DNA from: Sphaerimonospora mesophila NBRC 14179 = JCM 3151
GTDB taxonomy: Bacteria > Actinomycetota > Actinomycetes > Streptosporangiales > Streptosporangiaceae
Direction of reading: 5' to 3'
Length of the DNA: 63,285 bases
NCBI GenBank assembly: GCA_001552515.1
Contig: BCRI01000025.1
Location: 1-63,285 of the forward strand
Of the stretch, positions 1 through 9,859 are shown piece after piece. The notes under the pieces were generated by a model. It was not told the origin of the DNA. It was given only the letters and a program-made list of their open reading frames with translations, and made no database searches. A program made the translations under genes and the position numbers. Positions within the stretch are counted from its first letter, which is position 1. The number at the start of each line of letters is the position of its first letter.

Positions 1-1283
1 GATGTCTCGTTCATCTCGCGCTTGCGGCTGTAGTGACCGAGATCGGCGACGTGGCCGGTGTAGGGCAGGCGGAGCTGGACAGGGTCGGTGTCGTGGTCCC
101 GACCGTTCTCGCACGCGGTGATCAGGGTGTGCATGATCAGCCCGACGATGGGGGCGTTCTTGAACTGGTTGCCACTGGTGCCGATGGCGACGTAGTAGCC
201 GTCGACGGCGGTGCGGTCATAGATGGGAGTCCAGTCCGAGCTCACGTCGTAGATGCCGACGATGCCGCGCGGCGCGTGCGGCAGCGCGAGATCGGGCAGC
301 CGCCGGGCCGCCCGGCAGGTCTGGGCCTCGTATACCGCCTGCGTCGGCGCACCGTGATAGTCGTCCGGGTCGTCCAGCCAGTGCAGGGGGTCGCACCGCG
401 GTTCTGTACCGCCGACCAGGAGGTTGCCGCCGGGGGTGCCGCGGAAGTAGACGCCCAGGTCGAGGTCGGCCACGATCGGACCCGGAGCACCGTAGCCGGG
501 AGGGGCGGGGACCTCGTGGACCTCCTGACGCAGCGGGCGGGTGGTGACGGTGAAGTCGTCCAGCACTCCGTCGACCAGGGCGTTGATCGCGGCCGAGTGC
601 GGACCCGCGCAGTTGATGACGACGGGGGCGTCGATCCTCGTTCCGTCCGCGAGCGTCACCCCGGTGATCGTCCGGCCCTTGCTGCGGATCTCGACGACGG
701 CGGTGCGGAACGCGACCTCGACCCCGCTGCGCCGCGCCGCGTTCAGGAGATTGCGCGCGGCCAGTGCGGGGTCGTCGATGAAGCCGGAATCCGGCGTCCA
801 CAGGCCGAAGAGCTCGCCCTGCGGGTCGTCCCAGAAGGCCTTGTCGTCCAGCGACTTCGGTGGATAGTGCCGGTCGGGGGACAGGCCGGGAATCTTCGCG
901 CGGATGTCGTCCGGCGACAGCACCTGATAGGTCACGCCGGCCTGCTGGAAAAGGTCCCGTACGACCGTGAAGTCTTGATCGGGAGAGTCCAGGGCCAGCC
1001 CGCCGGTCTTGAAGTACTTCGCCAGCGGGCCGTCGTCGAGCCCGCAGAGGTGCTCGCCCCACCGTTCCCAGGCGTGCTTGGACTCCCAGGCGGTGACGAC
1101 GCCCGTCCATGTCGAGTAGTTGAACCGGACGATCGCGGAGGACGCGCTGGTGGATCCGTGACCGGGACCGGGACCGCGGTCCACAACCACGACGCGCCGA
1201 CCCGCCCGCGCGAGCTCCAGCGCTACCGAGTTGCCCATGACGCCGGCTCCGATGATGACGACGTCCGCGGTCTGCCCGGACAT
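1..1283 (-). CDS. FAD-dependent oxidoreductase (DAO family), 3' end outside window
   Basis: The reading frame runs leftwards from an ATG at 1283 and is still open at base 1, so the C-terminus is missing. The N-terminus shows an FAD-binding Rossmann motif, VVIIGAGVMGNSVALELARA, followed by an acidic strand end (VVVVDRG). This is typical of the DAO/glycine-sarcosine oxidase family, which oxidises secondary or tertiary amines or D-amino acids. The C-terminal part reads GYYVAIGTSGNQFKNAPIVG, the usual second FAD-contact region. It is divergent from the PucR-type gene across 123 bp. A second DAO-type gene lies at 4781, so the locus probably degrades an amino-acid-like or N-alkylated compound. Substrate is not predictable from sequence. 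Confidence 0.88.
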   Translation of the reverse strand, partial: MSGQTADVVIIGAGVMGNSVALELARAGRRVVVVDRGPGPGHGSTSASSAIVRFNYSTWTGVVTAWESKHAWERWGEHLCGLDDGPLAKYFKTGGLALDSPDQDFTVVRDLFQQAGVTYQVLSPDDIRAKIPGLSPDRHYPPKSLDDKAFWDDPQGELFGLWTPDSGFIDDPALAARNLLNAARRSGVEVAFRTAVVEIRSKGRTITGVTLADGTRIDAPVVINCAGPHSAAINALVDGVLDDFTVTTRPLRQEVHEVPAPPGYGAPGPIVADLDLGVYFRGTPGGNLLVGGTEPRCDPLHWLDDPDDYHGAPTQAVYEAQTCRAARRLPDLALPHAPRGIVGIYDVSSDWTPIYDRTAVDGYYVAIGTSGNQFKNAPIVGLIMHTLITACENGRDHDTDPVQLRLPYTGHVADLGHYSRKREMNET

Positions 1284-1406
1284 GGCACCTCCCCTTGGCT
1301 CAGCAATCACGTTAGGGCGCGGCCGGCCCGGGCCGACACCGCCCGCTGTCGAGAGTGTGCGGGGCGCATTGCGACAGGTGACGAAGTCAGATGTCATACT
1401 TTTGGG

Positions 1407-2636
1407 GTGTTGGCGCAGTTAGATGGGCTTGCTCACTCTTTGGCTGCCCGCATCCACCGAACCGTCGCTGTCGACGACCCCACTCTGCGGCTGCTCGTCC
1501 ACACCCCGCACCACGGGCCCATCGACCAGACGCGGATGGAGTCGATCCTGCACCTGCGGGCACAGCCGGAGGTCGTGACGTGGGTCCTGGGAGTGTTGGA
1601 GAGCTCCAGCGAGGACATCGTGCGGATCCCGGCACAGAAGCGCTGGGAGATGCTGTCCCGGGTGTGCGTGCCGCTGCGGCACGCGGGACGGCTGCTCGGC
1701 TACCTGTGGATCATCGACGAGGACGAGTCGCTGACAGACGCCGAGCTCGACGAGGTCGCCGCGGCCGGGAGGGCGGCCGCACGCATCATGGCCCAGGGCG
1801 GGATGCCTCGGGACACCTCCCTGGTGTGGGAACGCTCCATCCTCGAAGACCTGCTCTCCGACGACGTCCGGGTGCGTACGGCCGCCATGCGCCTGGCGGG
1901 CACGCGAAGCGGTGTCGACGGGCCGCTGCGAGTGCTCGCCTTCGGGCCGCTGCCGGAACCTCCGCTTTCGCAGGACCTGAAGGACGCGCTCTACCTGGGC
2001 CTGGACGGCGTCGCGGCCAACACCGCCCATCTACGTTGCCTGGCACTCGTGACCGACCAGGCGGCGGTGCTGCTGGTGCCGCAGCGCACCGGCGGGGACG
2101 GAGCGATCGGTGCCCTGGCCAAGGCCGGTCGCGCCGCCTGCACGCGGGCACTCGGGGGGACGCCGGTCGTCACGGGCATCGGCGAGGTCCGCACCGGCCC
2201 CGACGCGGTGCTGACCAGCTATCGGCAGGCGGTGGCCACGGCGCACGTCGTGAAGACGACCGGACGGTACGGCGCGCAGGCCGACTGGTCGGAGATCGGC
2301 GCCTACCGTTTCCTCGCCCACCACACCGAGGCCGCTGCGGCCCTGCGGGATCTGGTGCCCGACAGGTTTCGCGAGATGCTGGCCGATCCCGCGGCGGCGG
2401 AGATCGTCCGTACCGTCGAGGTCTACCTGGACCACGCCGGCGACGCGCTGTCCTCGGCGAGCGCCCTGGCGATCCACCGCACCAGCCTCTACTACCGGTT
2501 GCGTCGGTTCAACGAGGTCTGCGGACTGGATCTGCAGGATGGCGACGCCCGTCTGACGCTGCACCTGGCCTTCCGGCTGGCCCGCCTGCTCGGCTGGACC
2601 CCGGGCAAGCCGCTGTCCGCACCGGGCGGGGAGTGA
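1407..2636 (+). CDS. PucR-family transcriptional regulator
   Basis: About 409 residues. The C-terminus carries the PucR-type helix-turn-helix (LAIHRTSLYYRLRRFNEVCG, then a hydrophobic run ending in LAFRLARLLGW), and the middle contains a GGDEF-like/PucR domain. PucR proteins usually control purine, amino-acid or peptide catabolic genes beside them, which fits the divergent oxidoreductase and downstream peptidase. I chose the GTG at 1407 because homology-like sequence begins there; upstream codons in the same frame look non-coding. The fifth codon is TTA, the rarest leucine codon in such genomes and a possible bldA-type developmental control point (inference). Confidence 0.85.
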   Translation: MLAQLDGLAHSLAARIHRTVAVDDPTLRLLVHTPHHGPIDQTRMESILHLRAQPEVVTWVLGVLESSSEDIVRIPAQKRWEMLSRVCVPLRHAGRLLGYLWIIDEDESLTDAELDEVAAAGRAAARIMAQGGMPRDTSLVWERSILEDLLSDDVRVRTAAMRLAGTRSGVDGPLRVLAFGPLPEPPLSQDLKDALYLGLDGVAANTAHLRCLALVTDQAAVLLVPQRTGGDGAIGALAKAGRAACTRALGGTPVVTGIGEVRTGPDAVLTSYRQAVATAHVVKTTGRYGAQADWSEIGAYRFLAHHTEAAAALRDLVPDRFREMLADPAAAEIVRTVEVYLDHAGDALSSASALAIHRTSLYYRLRRFNEVCGLDLQDGDARLTLHLAFRLARLLGWTPGKPLSAPGGE

Positions 2637-2689
2637 CCCGGCCGAGGGCCCGGCGCTTCGACAGATGTAGGTGCCCGAGCGGGAATGTT

Positions 2690-2715
2690 GCGGCATTCTT
2701 CGGTAGCGATGCCGC
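2690..2715. promoter_or_regulatory. Inverted repeat and leaderless-type -10 before the S9 peptidase
   Basis: GCGGCAT at 2690–2696 and ATGCCGC at 2709–2715 form a 7-bp inverted repeat. A TAGCGT hexamer at about 2728–2733 lies seven bases before the ATG at 2740, the spacing seen for actinobacterial leaderless mRNAs, and no clear ribosome-binding site is present. The repeat is a candidate operator, perhaps for the PucR protein encoded just upstream (inference). Confidence 0.4.
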
Positions 2716-2739
2716 GACGGCGATGCCTAGCGTTGACGG

Positions 2740-4668
2740 ATGTCACGAACTTTCCCCCCGGCGTCGTACCGCCGGCTCGTAGAGGACTGGTTGCAGCGCA
2801 CCGAGGGCCCGGCCTTCGGACAGGTCAGCAGGATGGGGGCGGTCCGGGTCCGGCCCGACGGCTCGACCGCGGCCGCGATCGGCACCGTTCTCACCGACAT
2901 CTCGCGTCCGGCCCACTCCGTCGTATGCCTGGTCGACGTGCCCTCGGGGGCGATGCGCACCCTGCACCTGGAGCCCCAGTGCCTGGGCTGGGCCGGTGAC
3001 CGGCTGCTGATCGGCTCGGGGGACTCGGTGCTGGTCTGCGACGAAGACGGTCATCCGGTGCATCGGATAACGACGCCCGGCTGGGTGGAGCACCTGACCG
3101 GATCGCCGTCCGGTGGCCGCCTGCTGGCCGTCACCAGCCCCTCCCAGGACGAGCATTACGACGTGGCCCCGGCCGGCGGTGACGGCGGCGACGGCCCCCT
3201 GGCGTACACCGACGACCCGCAACGCCCGCGGGAGCTCGTGCTCGTCGAGGCGGCCTCCGGGCAGAGCCGGACGTTGGACCTGCGGGGTCGCGACGTCTGG
3301 GAGGCGGAGTGGATCGACGAGGACCGGATCGTCGCGATCATGTCCGACAGGGCCGGTGAGGGCGCCTGGTACGCCGCGTACCTGGCCGTCGTCGACACCC
3401 GTGACGGTTCGGTGGACGTACGGTACGACCCCGTCGACGGGCGGCAGCTGTCGCATCCGGTCGGTCTGGGCCGGCACCTGCTGGTGATCGAGTCGATCAG
3501 CAGCGACCGGGGGGTCGTGGCCGGTGACGTGGTGTGCGTCGACGACGCCGGGTCGAGCACCCGGCTCGACACCGACGGGGTCGACGTCTCCTGCCTGATG
3601 CGCGCCGGCGACCGGGTCGGCTACGTCGGGCTGCGCGGGCTGACCACCGTGGTGGGCGGCATCGACGTCTCGGCCGCCACCTGCACACGACTGTGGGCCG
3701 GACCGGAGACCCTGTCGGGGTTCACCCCGATGGGCGACATCGACGTGGACGGGCGCGTACACGGGGTGATGGAGTCCTTCACCCGCTATCCCCGGTTGGT
3801 GCGGATCGAACCGGGACGGGTCCGTACGACCCACGACCTGCGTCACCCGGGCGCCGACGCCTACCTCGCCGCGGGTCAGACGGCCATGGAGGTGTCCTGG
3901 CGGGCGCCGGACGGGCTGGAGATCCAGGGCATCGTGGTCCTCCCGGCGGGGCCGGGTCCCTTTCCGCTGCTGCTGAACGTCCACGGCGGCCCGGTGGCGG
4001 CCTGGCGCAACCGGTGGGGCATCGCCAACGGAAACCGTCATCCCTACGTGGGGCTGCTGGCCGAGCAGGGGTACGCCAGCCTGTACGTCAACCCGCGCGG
4101 CAGTCACGGCAGGGGACAGGACTTCATCGACCGAGTCCGTGGCGACATGCTCGGGAAGGACGTCGACGACCTGCTCAGCGGCATCGACCACCTGATCGGG
4201 CAGGGCCTCGTGGACGGCTCCCGGGTGGCGGTGACCGGCAACAGTTACGGCGGGCTGATGTCGGCCTGGCTGGCGGCCACGACGGACCGGTTCGCGGCGG
4301 CCATCGCCACCTCTCCCGTCACCGACTTCGTCAGTCAGCACTACACGTCCGACATCCCCGAGTTCGACGAGTTGTTCCTCAGGGACGACATCACGGCACC
4401 GGGCAACGCCTATCACGCCCGCAGCCCGCTGACGCACGTGGCGGGTGCCCGCACCCCGACCATGCTGACCGCCGGCCTGCTGGACAAGACGACCCCGGCG
4501 GACCAGGCGGTGATGTTCCATCAGGCGTTGCGCCGTCAGGGCGTGCCGACCAGTCTGGTGCTGTATCCGCGGCAGGGGCACGGCATCGCCGGCTTCCCCG
4601 ACACGGCGGACTTCCTGCCGCGTATGTTGGCCTGGCTGGGGCGCCATCTGAAGAACGAGGCGGAGTGA
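2740..4668 (+). CDS. S9 family peptidase (dipeptidyl/acylaminoacyl-peptidase type)
   Basis: 642 residues, the usual length for the family. The N-terminal half is a degenerate beta-propeller; the C-terminal half is an alpha/beta-hydrolase fold. The nucleophile motif GNSYGG places Ser at about residue 502; Asp in LLDKTTP is about 582 and His in RQGHGI about 614, giving an ordered Ser-Asp-His triad. No signal peptide is visible, so it should act in the cytoplasm, trimming short peptides or acyl-amino compounds. It precedes a DAO oxidoreductase and an oligopeptide importer, suggesting a pathway in which an imported peptide-like substrate is cleaved and then oxidised. Confidence 0.9.
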   Translation: MSRTFPPASYRRLVEDWLQRTEGPAFGQVSRMGAVRVRPDGSTAAAIGTVLTDISRPAHSVVCLVDVPSGAMRTLHLEPQCLGWAGDRLLIGSGDSVLVCDEDGHPVHRITTPGWVEHLTGSPSGGRLLAVTSPSQDEHYDVAPAGGDGGDGPLAYTDDPQRPRELVLVEAASGQSRTLDLRGRDVWEAEWIDEDRIVAIMSDRAGEGAWYAAYLAVVDTRDGSVDVRYDPVDGRQLSHPVGLGRHLLVIESISSDRGVVAGDVVCVDDAGSSTRLDTDGVDVSCLMRAGDRVGYVGLRGLTTVVGGIDVSAATCTRLWAGPETLSGFTPMGDIDVDGRVHGVMESFTRYPRLVRIEPGRVRTTHDLRHPGADAYLAAGQTAMEVSWRAPDGLEIQGIVVLPAGPGPFPLLLNVHGGPVAAWRNRWGIANGNRHPYVGLLAEQGYASLYVNPRGSHGRGQDFIDRVRGDMLGKDVDDLLSGIDHLIGQGLVDGSRVAVTGNSYGGLMSAWLAATTDRFAAAIATSPVTDFVSQHYTSDIPEFDELFLRDDITAPGNAYHARSPLTHVAGARTPTMLTAGLLDKTTPADQAVMFHQALRRQGVPTSLVLYPRQGHGIAGFPDTADFLPRMLAWLGRHLKNEAE

Positions 4669-4780
4669 CCCGGTTTCCGCGCAGCGGTGCGCTCGCCTTT
4701 CAACGGACGTCGAACCGGGGGTCCGATGATTTCATCAAGGGTCGGTACCCTCCTGACCAGCCCTTCGGCAGGATTGCGCT

Positions 4781-6031
4781 ATGACTCCACTAGCTGCGGA
4801 CACCCCGATCTGCGTCGTGGGCGCCGGAATTCTCGGCGCGAGCGCGGCTCTTCATCTGGTCCGGGCCGGTGCGCGAAACGTCACGCTGATCGACGCGGGT
4901 GACCCGCTGAGCGGCACCACCCCCGCGGGAGCGGGGTTCGTGGCGGCGTTCGCGGCCGACACCAACCGGCGGTTCCACCGCGGGTGCGTCCCACTGGAGA
5001 TCTACGGCATCGAGTTCTATCGCAGCCTGCACGAGGCCGGTCACGATCTCGACTTCGCCGCCAACGGCAACCTCGTCCTGGCCCTGACAGAAGAGTCCCT
5101 GGACCGGCTGCGCGCCGGGATCATGGAGCACCCGGACCGGCTGCCCGGCACCCGGGTGCTCGACCCCGCGCAGATCCAGGAGATGACCTCCGGGGCCGTC
5201 GACGCGGACAAGATCGCCGGTGGGATCTTCATGGCCGAGGGCATCCAGCTCACCACGGGCAAGGCCGTCGTCGCGATCCTGGACGACCTGGCCGGGGCCG
5301 GGGTGAGCGTGCGGCACAACACCAGGGTCACGGGGATCCGTACCCAGGACGGGGCGGTGACCGGGGTCGAGACGGCCGACGGGGCGATTCCCGCGCAGGC
5401 CGTGGTCATCGCCTGCGGGGCGTGGAGCAACGAGGTGCTGGCGACCGTGGGCTGGCGGCTGCCGCTGGTGCCGGTCGTCGCGACCCGCTTCGTGACCCGC
5501 GACGTCGGGCTGAGCCCCACCATGCCGACCGTGCAGTGCCCCGACCTGGGCCTGTGGATCCGCGAGCTGGACGGTGCCTACTCCTGGGGGGTGGGCACCG
5601 CCTACCGGCGGGCGTCGCTGCTGCAGGATGACGGCGTCGACCCGTCGGCCATCGGCCGACCCCACTCGCCGAGCCTGATCGAGATGCAGCGGGGGAGCCA
5701 GCCTGACGTCGCCGAGGTGTTCCCCGCGCTGAACGGCGAGGAGCCGGAGCTGATCACCCAGGGCATGCCGTGTTACTCGGCCGACGGCAACCTGTACGTC
5801 GGACCCGTTCCGTCCTGTCGTGGGGTCTGGTTGATCGGCGGGGACAACGAGTCGGGGGTGACCCACGGGCCGGGGATGGGCCGTCTCGTCGCGGAGCTGA
5901 TGATGGGCGACGAGCCGCTGACCGACCCCGCGCCGTTCCGGTTGGACCGGACCACTCCACAGGACTTCCCCGACGAAGAGGCGGCCGTCCGCGCCATGGC
6001 AGAGGACCGCATCGCCACCGCCATGGGCTGA
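4781..6031 (+). CDS. FAD-dependent oxidoreductase (DAO family)
   Basis: 416 residues, complete. Starts ATG at 4781. The FAD dinucleotide-binding motif VVGAGILGASAALHLVRAGA is at residues 10–29, followed by a VTLIDAG strand. The C-terminus has the GGDNESGVTHGPGMGRLVAEL region that contacts FAD in sarcosine/glycine oxidase-like enzymes. It is probably soluble and cytoplasmic, oxidising an amine and producing an imine and H2O2 or passing electrons on. It is distinct in sequence from the DAO protein at the window start, so the two are likely partners rather than duplicates. It sits 58 bp before the transporter operon. Confidence 0.88.
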   Translation: MTPLAADTPICVVGAGILGASAALHLVRAGARNVTLIDAGDPLSGTTPAGAGFVAAFAADTNRRFHRGCVPLEIYGIEFYRSLHEAGHDLDFAANGNLVLALTEESLDRLRAGIMEHPDRLPGTRVLDPAQIQEMTSGAVDADKIAGGIFMAEGIQLTTGKAVVAILDDLAGAGVSVRHNTRVTGIRTQDGAVTGVETADGAIPAQAVVIACGAWSNEVLATVGWRLPLVPVVATRFVTRDVGLSPTMPTVQCPDLGLWIRELDGAYSWGVGTAYRRASLLQDDGVDPSAIGRPHSPSLIEMQRGSQPDVAEVFPALNGEEPELITQGMPCYSADGNLYVGPVPSCRGVWLIGGDNESGVTHGPGMGRLVAELMMGDEPLTDPAPFRLDRTTPQDFPDEEAAVRAMAEDRIATAMG

Positions 6032-6089
6032 CCACCCGCCGATCGCGGCGGACTCGGCTTCCGCCGTCCGTTCACCATGAGGAGATGAC

Positions 6090-7712
6090 ATGAGGGTTGA
6101 TCGGCTTGCGCTCGCCCTGACGGGCACCCTGCTTGTCGCGCTGTCCGCCTGTGCCCAGGTCGATTCCGACCAGGCGGGTGGTGGCAGCCCCTTGACCATC
6201 GGCACCACCGATCAGGTCACGGGACTGGACCCCGCCGGCACCTGGGACCTGGGGTCGGCCACCCTGCACGGGCAGGTGTACCGCTGGCTGATGACCTCCA
6301 AGCCCGGCAGCACCCAGCCGGTGCCCGACATCGCCGAATCGGCGGAGTTCACGTCGCCCACCGAGTTCACGGTCAAGATCCGGCCCGGCCTGACGTTCGC
6401 CAACGGCCACAAGCTGACCGCCTCGGATGTGAAGTTCAGCTTCGAACGGATGCGGCGCATCAACGACCCCAACGGTCCCTCGCAGCTGCTCGCCGACCTC
6501 GACGACATCACGGTCCAGGGCGACGACACCGTCGTCTTCAAGCTGAAGTCGAAGGACAACGTGCTGTGGCCGCAGATCCTCACCAGCCCGGCGGCGATGA
6601 TCCTCGACGAGGAGGTGTTCCCGGAGGGGAAACTGGCCGAGGACGCCGAGATCGTCAAGGCCAACGCGTTCAACGGCCCGTTCGTCATCACCGCGTTCAA
6701 GAAGAACGAGGTGGCTCAGATGAAGCGTAACGAGAGCTACGACGGGATCCTGGGCGAGGCCAAGAGCGCGGAGCTGGTCGCCAAGTATTACGCGGAGCCC
6801 AGCAACCTCAAGCTCGACATCGAGCAGGGCAACATCGACATCGCCTACCGCACCCTCGGCCCGACCGCCGTGGCCGACCTCGAGAGCAAGCCGGGCATCA
6901 AGGTCTACAAGGGGCCCGGCGCGGAGATGCGGTTCATGGTGTTCGACTTCACGGCGATGCCGTACGGATCGAGCACCGGCCAGGCCGACCCGGCCAAGGC
7001 GACGGCGGTGCGCCAGGCGGCGGCCGACCTCATCGATCGAAACGCGCTGGCCAAGGACGTCTATCTCGGCACGTACAGCCCGGTTTACAGCCAGGTCCCG
7101 GCCGGGTTGGACGGCGCGGCCGAGCCGTACAAGAGCCTGTACGGCGACGGCAACGGCGGCCCCGACGTCGAGCGCGCCAAGAAGCGGCTGGCGGACGCGG
7201 GTGTCGAGACCCCGGTCGCGCTGAACCTGCAGTACAACAACGATCACTACGGGGACACCTCGGCCGAGGAGTACGCCCTGATCAAGGCCCAGTTGGAGAC
7301 CGGCGGGCTGTTCGAGGTGAACCTCCAGACGACGATCTGGAGCCAGTACATCCAGGACCAGGCGAAGCACGAGTACCCGGCCTACCAGCTGGGCTGGTTC
7401 TCCGACTACCCCGACTCGGACAACTACCTCAACATCATCTACGGCTCCGACGACGTCAGCTCGCTGCTCGGCAAGGAGAACGAGAAGCCGGAGCTCAGCA
7501 AGCTCATCGAGGAGTCCCGCGTCGCCGTCGACCCGGCCGCCCGCACGGGGCTGATCGAGAAGGCTCAGCAGATGTACGCCGAGTACGTCCCGACGCTGCC
7601 GCTGCTGCAGGGTTCGGACATCGTCATCGCCCGGGACACGGTCGAGGGTGTGGAGACCACCCTCGACGCCTCCTTCCGGTTCCGCATGGGAGTGCTCAGC
7701 AAGTCGTCGTAG
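6090..7712 (+). CDS. ABC transporter substrate-binding lipoprotein (family 5, peptide/opine/nickel type)
   Basis: 540 residues. The N-terminus is a lipoprotein signal: positively charged start, hydrophobic core, then the lipobox LSAC with lipid-bearing Cys at about residue 21. The body reads as an SBP_bac_5 domain: GTTDQVTGLDPA, then the family signature around FANGHKLTASDVKFSFERM. A GAGGAG ribosome-binding site precedes the ATG. It would capture a peptide-like ligand outside the membrane and deliver it to the permeases encoded next. First gene of a tightly packed five-cistron transporter operon. Confidence 0.92.
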   Translation: MRVDRLALALTGTLLVALSACAQVDSDQAGGGSPLTIGTTDQVTGLDPAGTWDLGSATLHGQVYRWLMTSKPGSTQPVPDIAESAEFTSPTEFTVKIRPGLTFANGHKLTASDVKFSFERMRRINDPNGPSQLLADLDDITVQGDDTVVFKLKSKDNVLWPQILTSPAAMILDEEVFPEGKLAEDAEIVKANAFNGPFVITAFKKNEVAQMKRNESYDGILGEAKSAELVAKYYAEPSNLKLDIEQGNIDIAYRTLGPTAVADLESKPGIKVYKGPGAEMRFMVFDFTAMPYGSSTGQADPAKATAVRQAAADLIDRNALAKDVYLGTYSPVYSQVPAGLDGAAEPYKSLYGDGNGGPDVERAKKRLADAGVETPVALNLQYNNDHYGDTSAEEYALIKAQLETGGLFEVNLQTTIWSQYIQDQAKHEYPAYQLGWFSDYPDSDNYLNIIYGSDDVSSLLGKENEKPELSKLIEESRVAVDPAARTGLIEKAQQMYAEYVPTLPLLQGSDIVIARDTVEGVETTLDASFRFRMGVLSKSS

Positions 7713-7814
7713 GGACGTGTGCTCGGGGCCCGTACGGCAGGAGCCGGCGGGCCCCGGGCGTACCGGGCTTATCGCGCGTACCCGGGCGTATCGGCAGGAA
7801 GACGTGAGGGAAGC

Positions 7815-8885
7815 ATGGCGACGACGTCACTGGAGGACAAGGCCACGGTGGCCGTCAAGACGGGCGGTGGCCTGGGCCGTTACATCCTCGTACGTTTCCT
7901 GCTCATCCTCCCCACCGTCCTGGTGCTGGTCAGCCTCGTCTTCGTGCTGATGCGCGTGGTCGGCGATCCGATCACGGCTTCGGCCGGCGGTCGGCTGACC
8001 CAGGAGCAGTTGGCCGAGCGCCTCGCCGCCGCCGGCTACGACCGCCCCATCGCGGTGCAGTACGCCGAGTTCATCCGCGACATCTTCACCGGCGACTTCG
8101 GACGCACCGTCACCGACAACCGGCCGATCTCGGAGGTGCTGCTCACCTACGGCGCCGCCACCTTCGAGTTGGTGTTCTTCTCGGTGATCGTGGCCCTGGC
8201 CGTGGGCATCCCGCTCGGGCGCTGGGCGGCCTACCGCCGCGACCGCCTGCCCGACGCGGTGCTGCGGGTCCTGGCGATCCTGGCCTATGCCACCCCGGTG
8301 TTCTTCGCCGGGCTGCTGCTCAAGCTGGTGTTCTCGGTCTGGCTCGGCTGGCTGCCGCTGGGCGGCCGGGGCACGACCGCCACCCAACTGACCCTGTCCG
8401 GCATCGACGGCGCTTCCGGGATCTACACCCTCGACGCGCTTCGCACCGGGCGGTGGGACCTCATCTCCGACGTGCTGTCCCACGCGGTGCTGCCCGCGCT
8501 CGCGCTCGGACTGATCACCGGAGGGGTGTTCCTGCGCCTGGTCCGCATCAACCTCATCGGCACACTGTCGATGGACTACGTCGCCGCGGCCCGGTCTCGT
8601 GGGGTCCGGGAGCGCCGGCTGGTCCGCAAGCACGCCTACCGTCCGGCGCTGATCCCGATCATCACGGTGATGGGGATGCAGATCGCGCTGATGCTCGGCG
8701 GGGCCGTACTGACCGAGACCACCTTCGAGTGGCGTGGCCTCGGCTTCGAGCTGGCGCGCTATCTCGCGGCGCGCGACTACGTCGCGGTGCAGGGAATCGT
8801 GGCGCTGCTCGCGGTGATCGTGGCCGTGACCAACTTCCTGGTGGACGTGATCGCCGCGTTCATCGACCCCCGGGTGAGGTACTGA
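7815..8885 (+). CDS. ABC transporter permease (DppB/OppB type)
   Basis: 356 residues from ATG 7815; a longer in-frame extension upstream lacks a ribosome-binding site, whereas GTGAGGGA lies just before this ATG. The first membrane segment (YILVRFLLILPTVLVLVSLV) begins near residue 20. A BPD-type permease core follows, with the cytoplasmic EAA-like loop at YVAAARSRGVRERRLVRKHA. It forms one half of the inner-membrane channel. Its TGA overlaps the ATG of the next gene (TGATG), implying translational coupling. Confidence 0.92.
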   Translation: MATTSLEDKATVAVKTGGGLGRYILVRFLLILPTVLVLVSLVFVLMRVVGDPITASAGGRLTQEQLAERLAAAGYDRPIAVQYAEFIRDIFTGDFGRTVTDNRPISEVLLTYGAATFELVFFSVIVALAVGIPLGRWAAYRRDRLPDAVLRVLAILAYATPVFFAGLLLKLVFSVWLGWLPLGGRGTTATQLTLSGIDGASGIYTLDALRTGRWDLISDVLSHAVLPALALGLITGGVFLRLVRINLIGTLSMDYVAAARSRGVRERRLVRKHAYRPALIPIITVMGMQIALMLGGAVLTETTFEWRGLGFELARYLAARDYVAVQGIVALLAVIVAVTNFLVDVIAAFIDPRVRY

Positions 8886-9859
8886 TGGAGAACTCGCAGC
8901 GCGCGGCCATGACGCGAGCCCGGTCCTGGCGTTCCCTGCCGATCGTGTGGCACCTGCGCCTCAGCAGCGGGCTGCAGCGCGGCATGCTCATCGCCGGTCT
9001 CGTTCTCGTCGGCGTCTTCCTCCTGGCGGCCGCCCTGGCCCCGCTGATCGCCCCCTACTCCTATAACCAGTTGTCGGGTCCCGGCGGCGCCTTCCCCCGG
9101 CATGCGTCCCCGTCCGCCGAGTTCCTCTGGGGGACCACGGTGGGCGGCTACGACGTCTTCTCCAGGGTGGTCTGGGGCTCTCGGACCGCCCTGCTGACCG
9201 TGGTCATGGCCATCGCGCCGTCATTGGTGATCGGTGTCGCGCTGGGACTGATCTCCGGCTATCTGGGCGGAGCCCTGGACCGGGTGCTCGCCATGATCGC
9301 CGATGCGATCTACGCCTTCCCCTCGCTGCTGCTGGCGATCGTGGTCTCGATCGTGATCTCCGGCGGGCAGTCGAGTTTCCTGGGCGGGATCCTCGCGGCC
9401 GCCCTGGCGATCAGCGTGGTGTTCGTGCCGCAGTACTTCCGGGTCACCCGGGCCGAGACGCTGCGGATCAAGGCCGAGCCGTACGTCGAATCGGCCCAGG
9501 TGATCGGCACCTCGACCCGGCGCATCCTGGCCAAGCACGTGCTGCGCAACGCCACACGGTCGCTGCCGCTGATCATCACGCTGAACGCCTCCGAGGCGAT
9601 CCTGACCCTGGCGGCCCTCGGCTTTCTCGGCTTCGGGATCAACCCCGCGGCGGCCGCCGAGTGGGGCTACGACATCAACCGGGCCATCTCCGACGTCGCC
9701 AGCGGCATCTGGTGGACCGGCGTGTTCCCCGGCCTGGCCATCGTCCTGCTGGTCATGGGGATCACCTTGGTGGGAGAGAGCTTGAACGATCTGGCCGACC
9801 CGCGGCTTCGGCTCCGTCGAGAAAGCCGCCGGGCCAGAACGACGGAGGGCGCGGCATGA
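8885..9859 (+). CDS. ABC transporter permease (DppC/OppC type)
   Basis: 324 residues. The N-terminal segment contains the OppC_N-type membrane helix (MLIAGLVLVGVFLLAAALAP), then a second domain with an EAA-like loop (YVESAQVIGTSTRRILAKHV). It pairs with the upstream DppB-type permease to build the channel. Its start overlaps the preceding stop by one base, and its own TGA overlaps the next ATG (ATGA at 9856–9859), so all transporter genes are translationally coupled. Confidence 0.92.
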   Translation: MENSQRAAMTRARSWRSLPIVWHLRLSSGLQRGMLIAGLVLVGVFLLAAALAPLIAPYSYNQLSGPGGAFPRHASPSAEFLWGTTVGGYDVFSRVVWGSRTALLTVVMAIAPSLVIGVALGLISGYLGGALDRVLAMIADAIYAFPSLLLAIVVSIVISGGQSSFLGGILAAALAISVVFVPQYFRVTRAETLRIKAEPYVESAQVIGTSTRRILAKHVLRNATRSLPLIITLNASEAILTLAALGFLGFGINPAAAAEWGYDINRAISDVASGIWWTGVFPGLAIVLLVMGITLVGESLNDLADPRLRLRRESRRARTTEGAA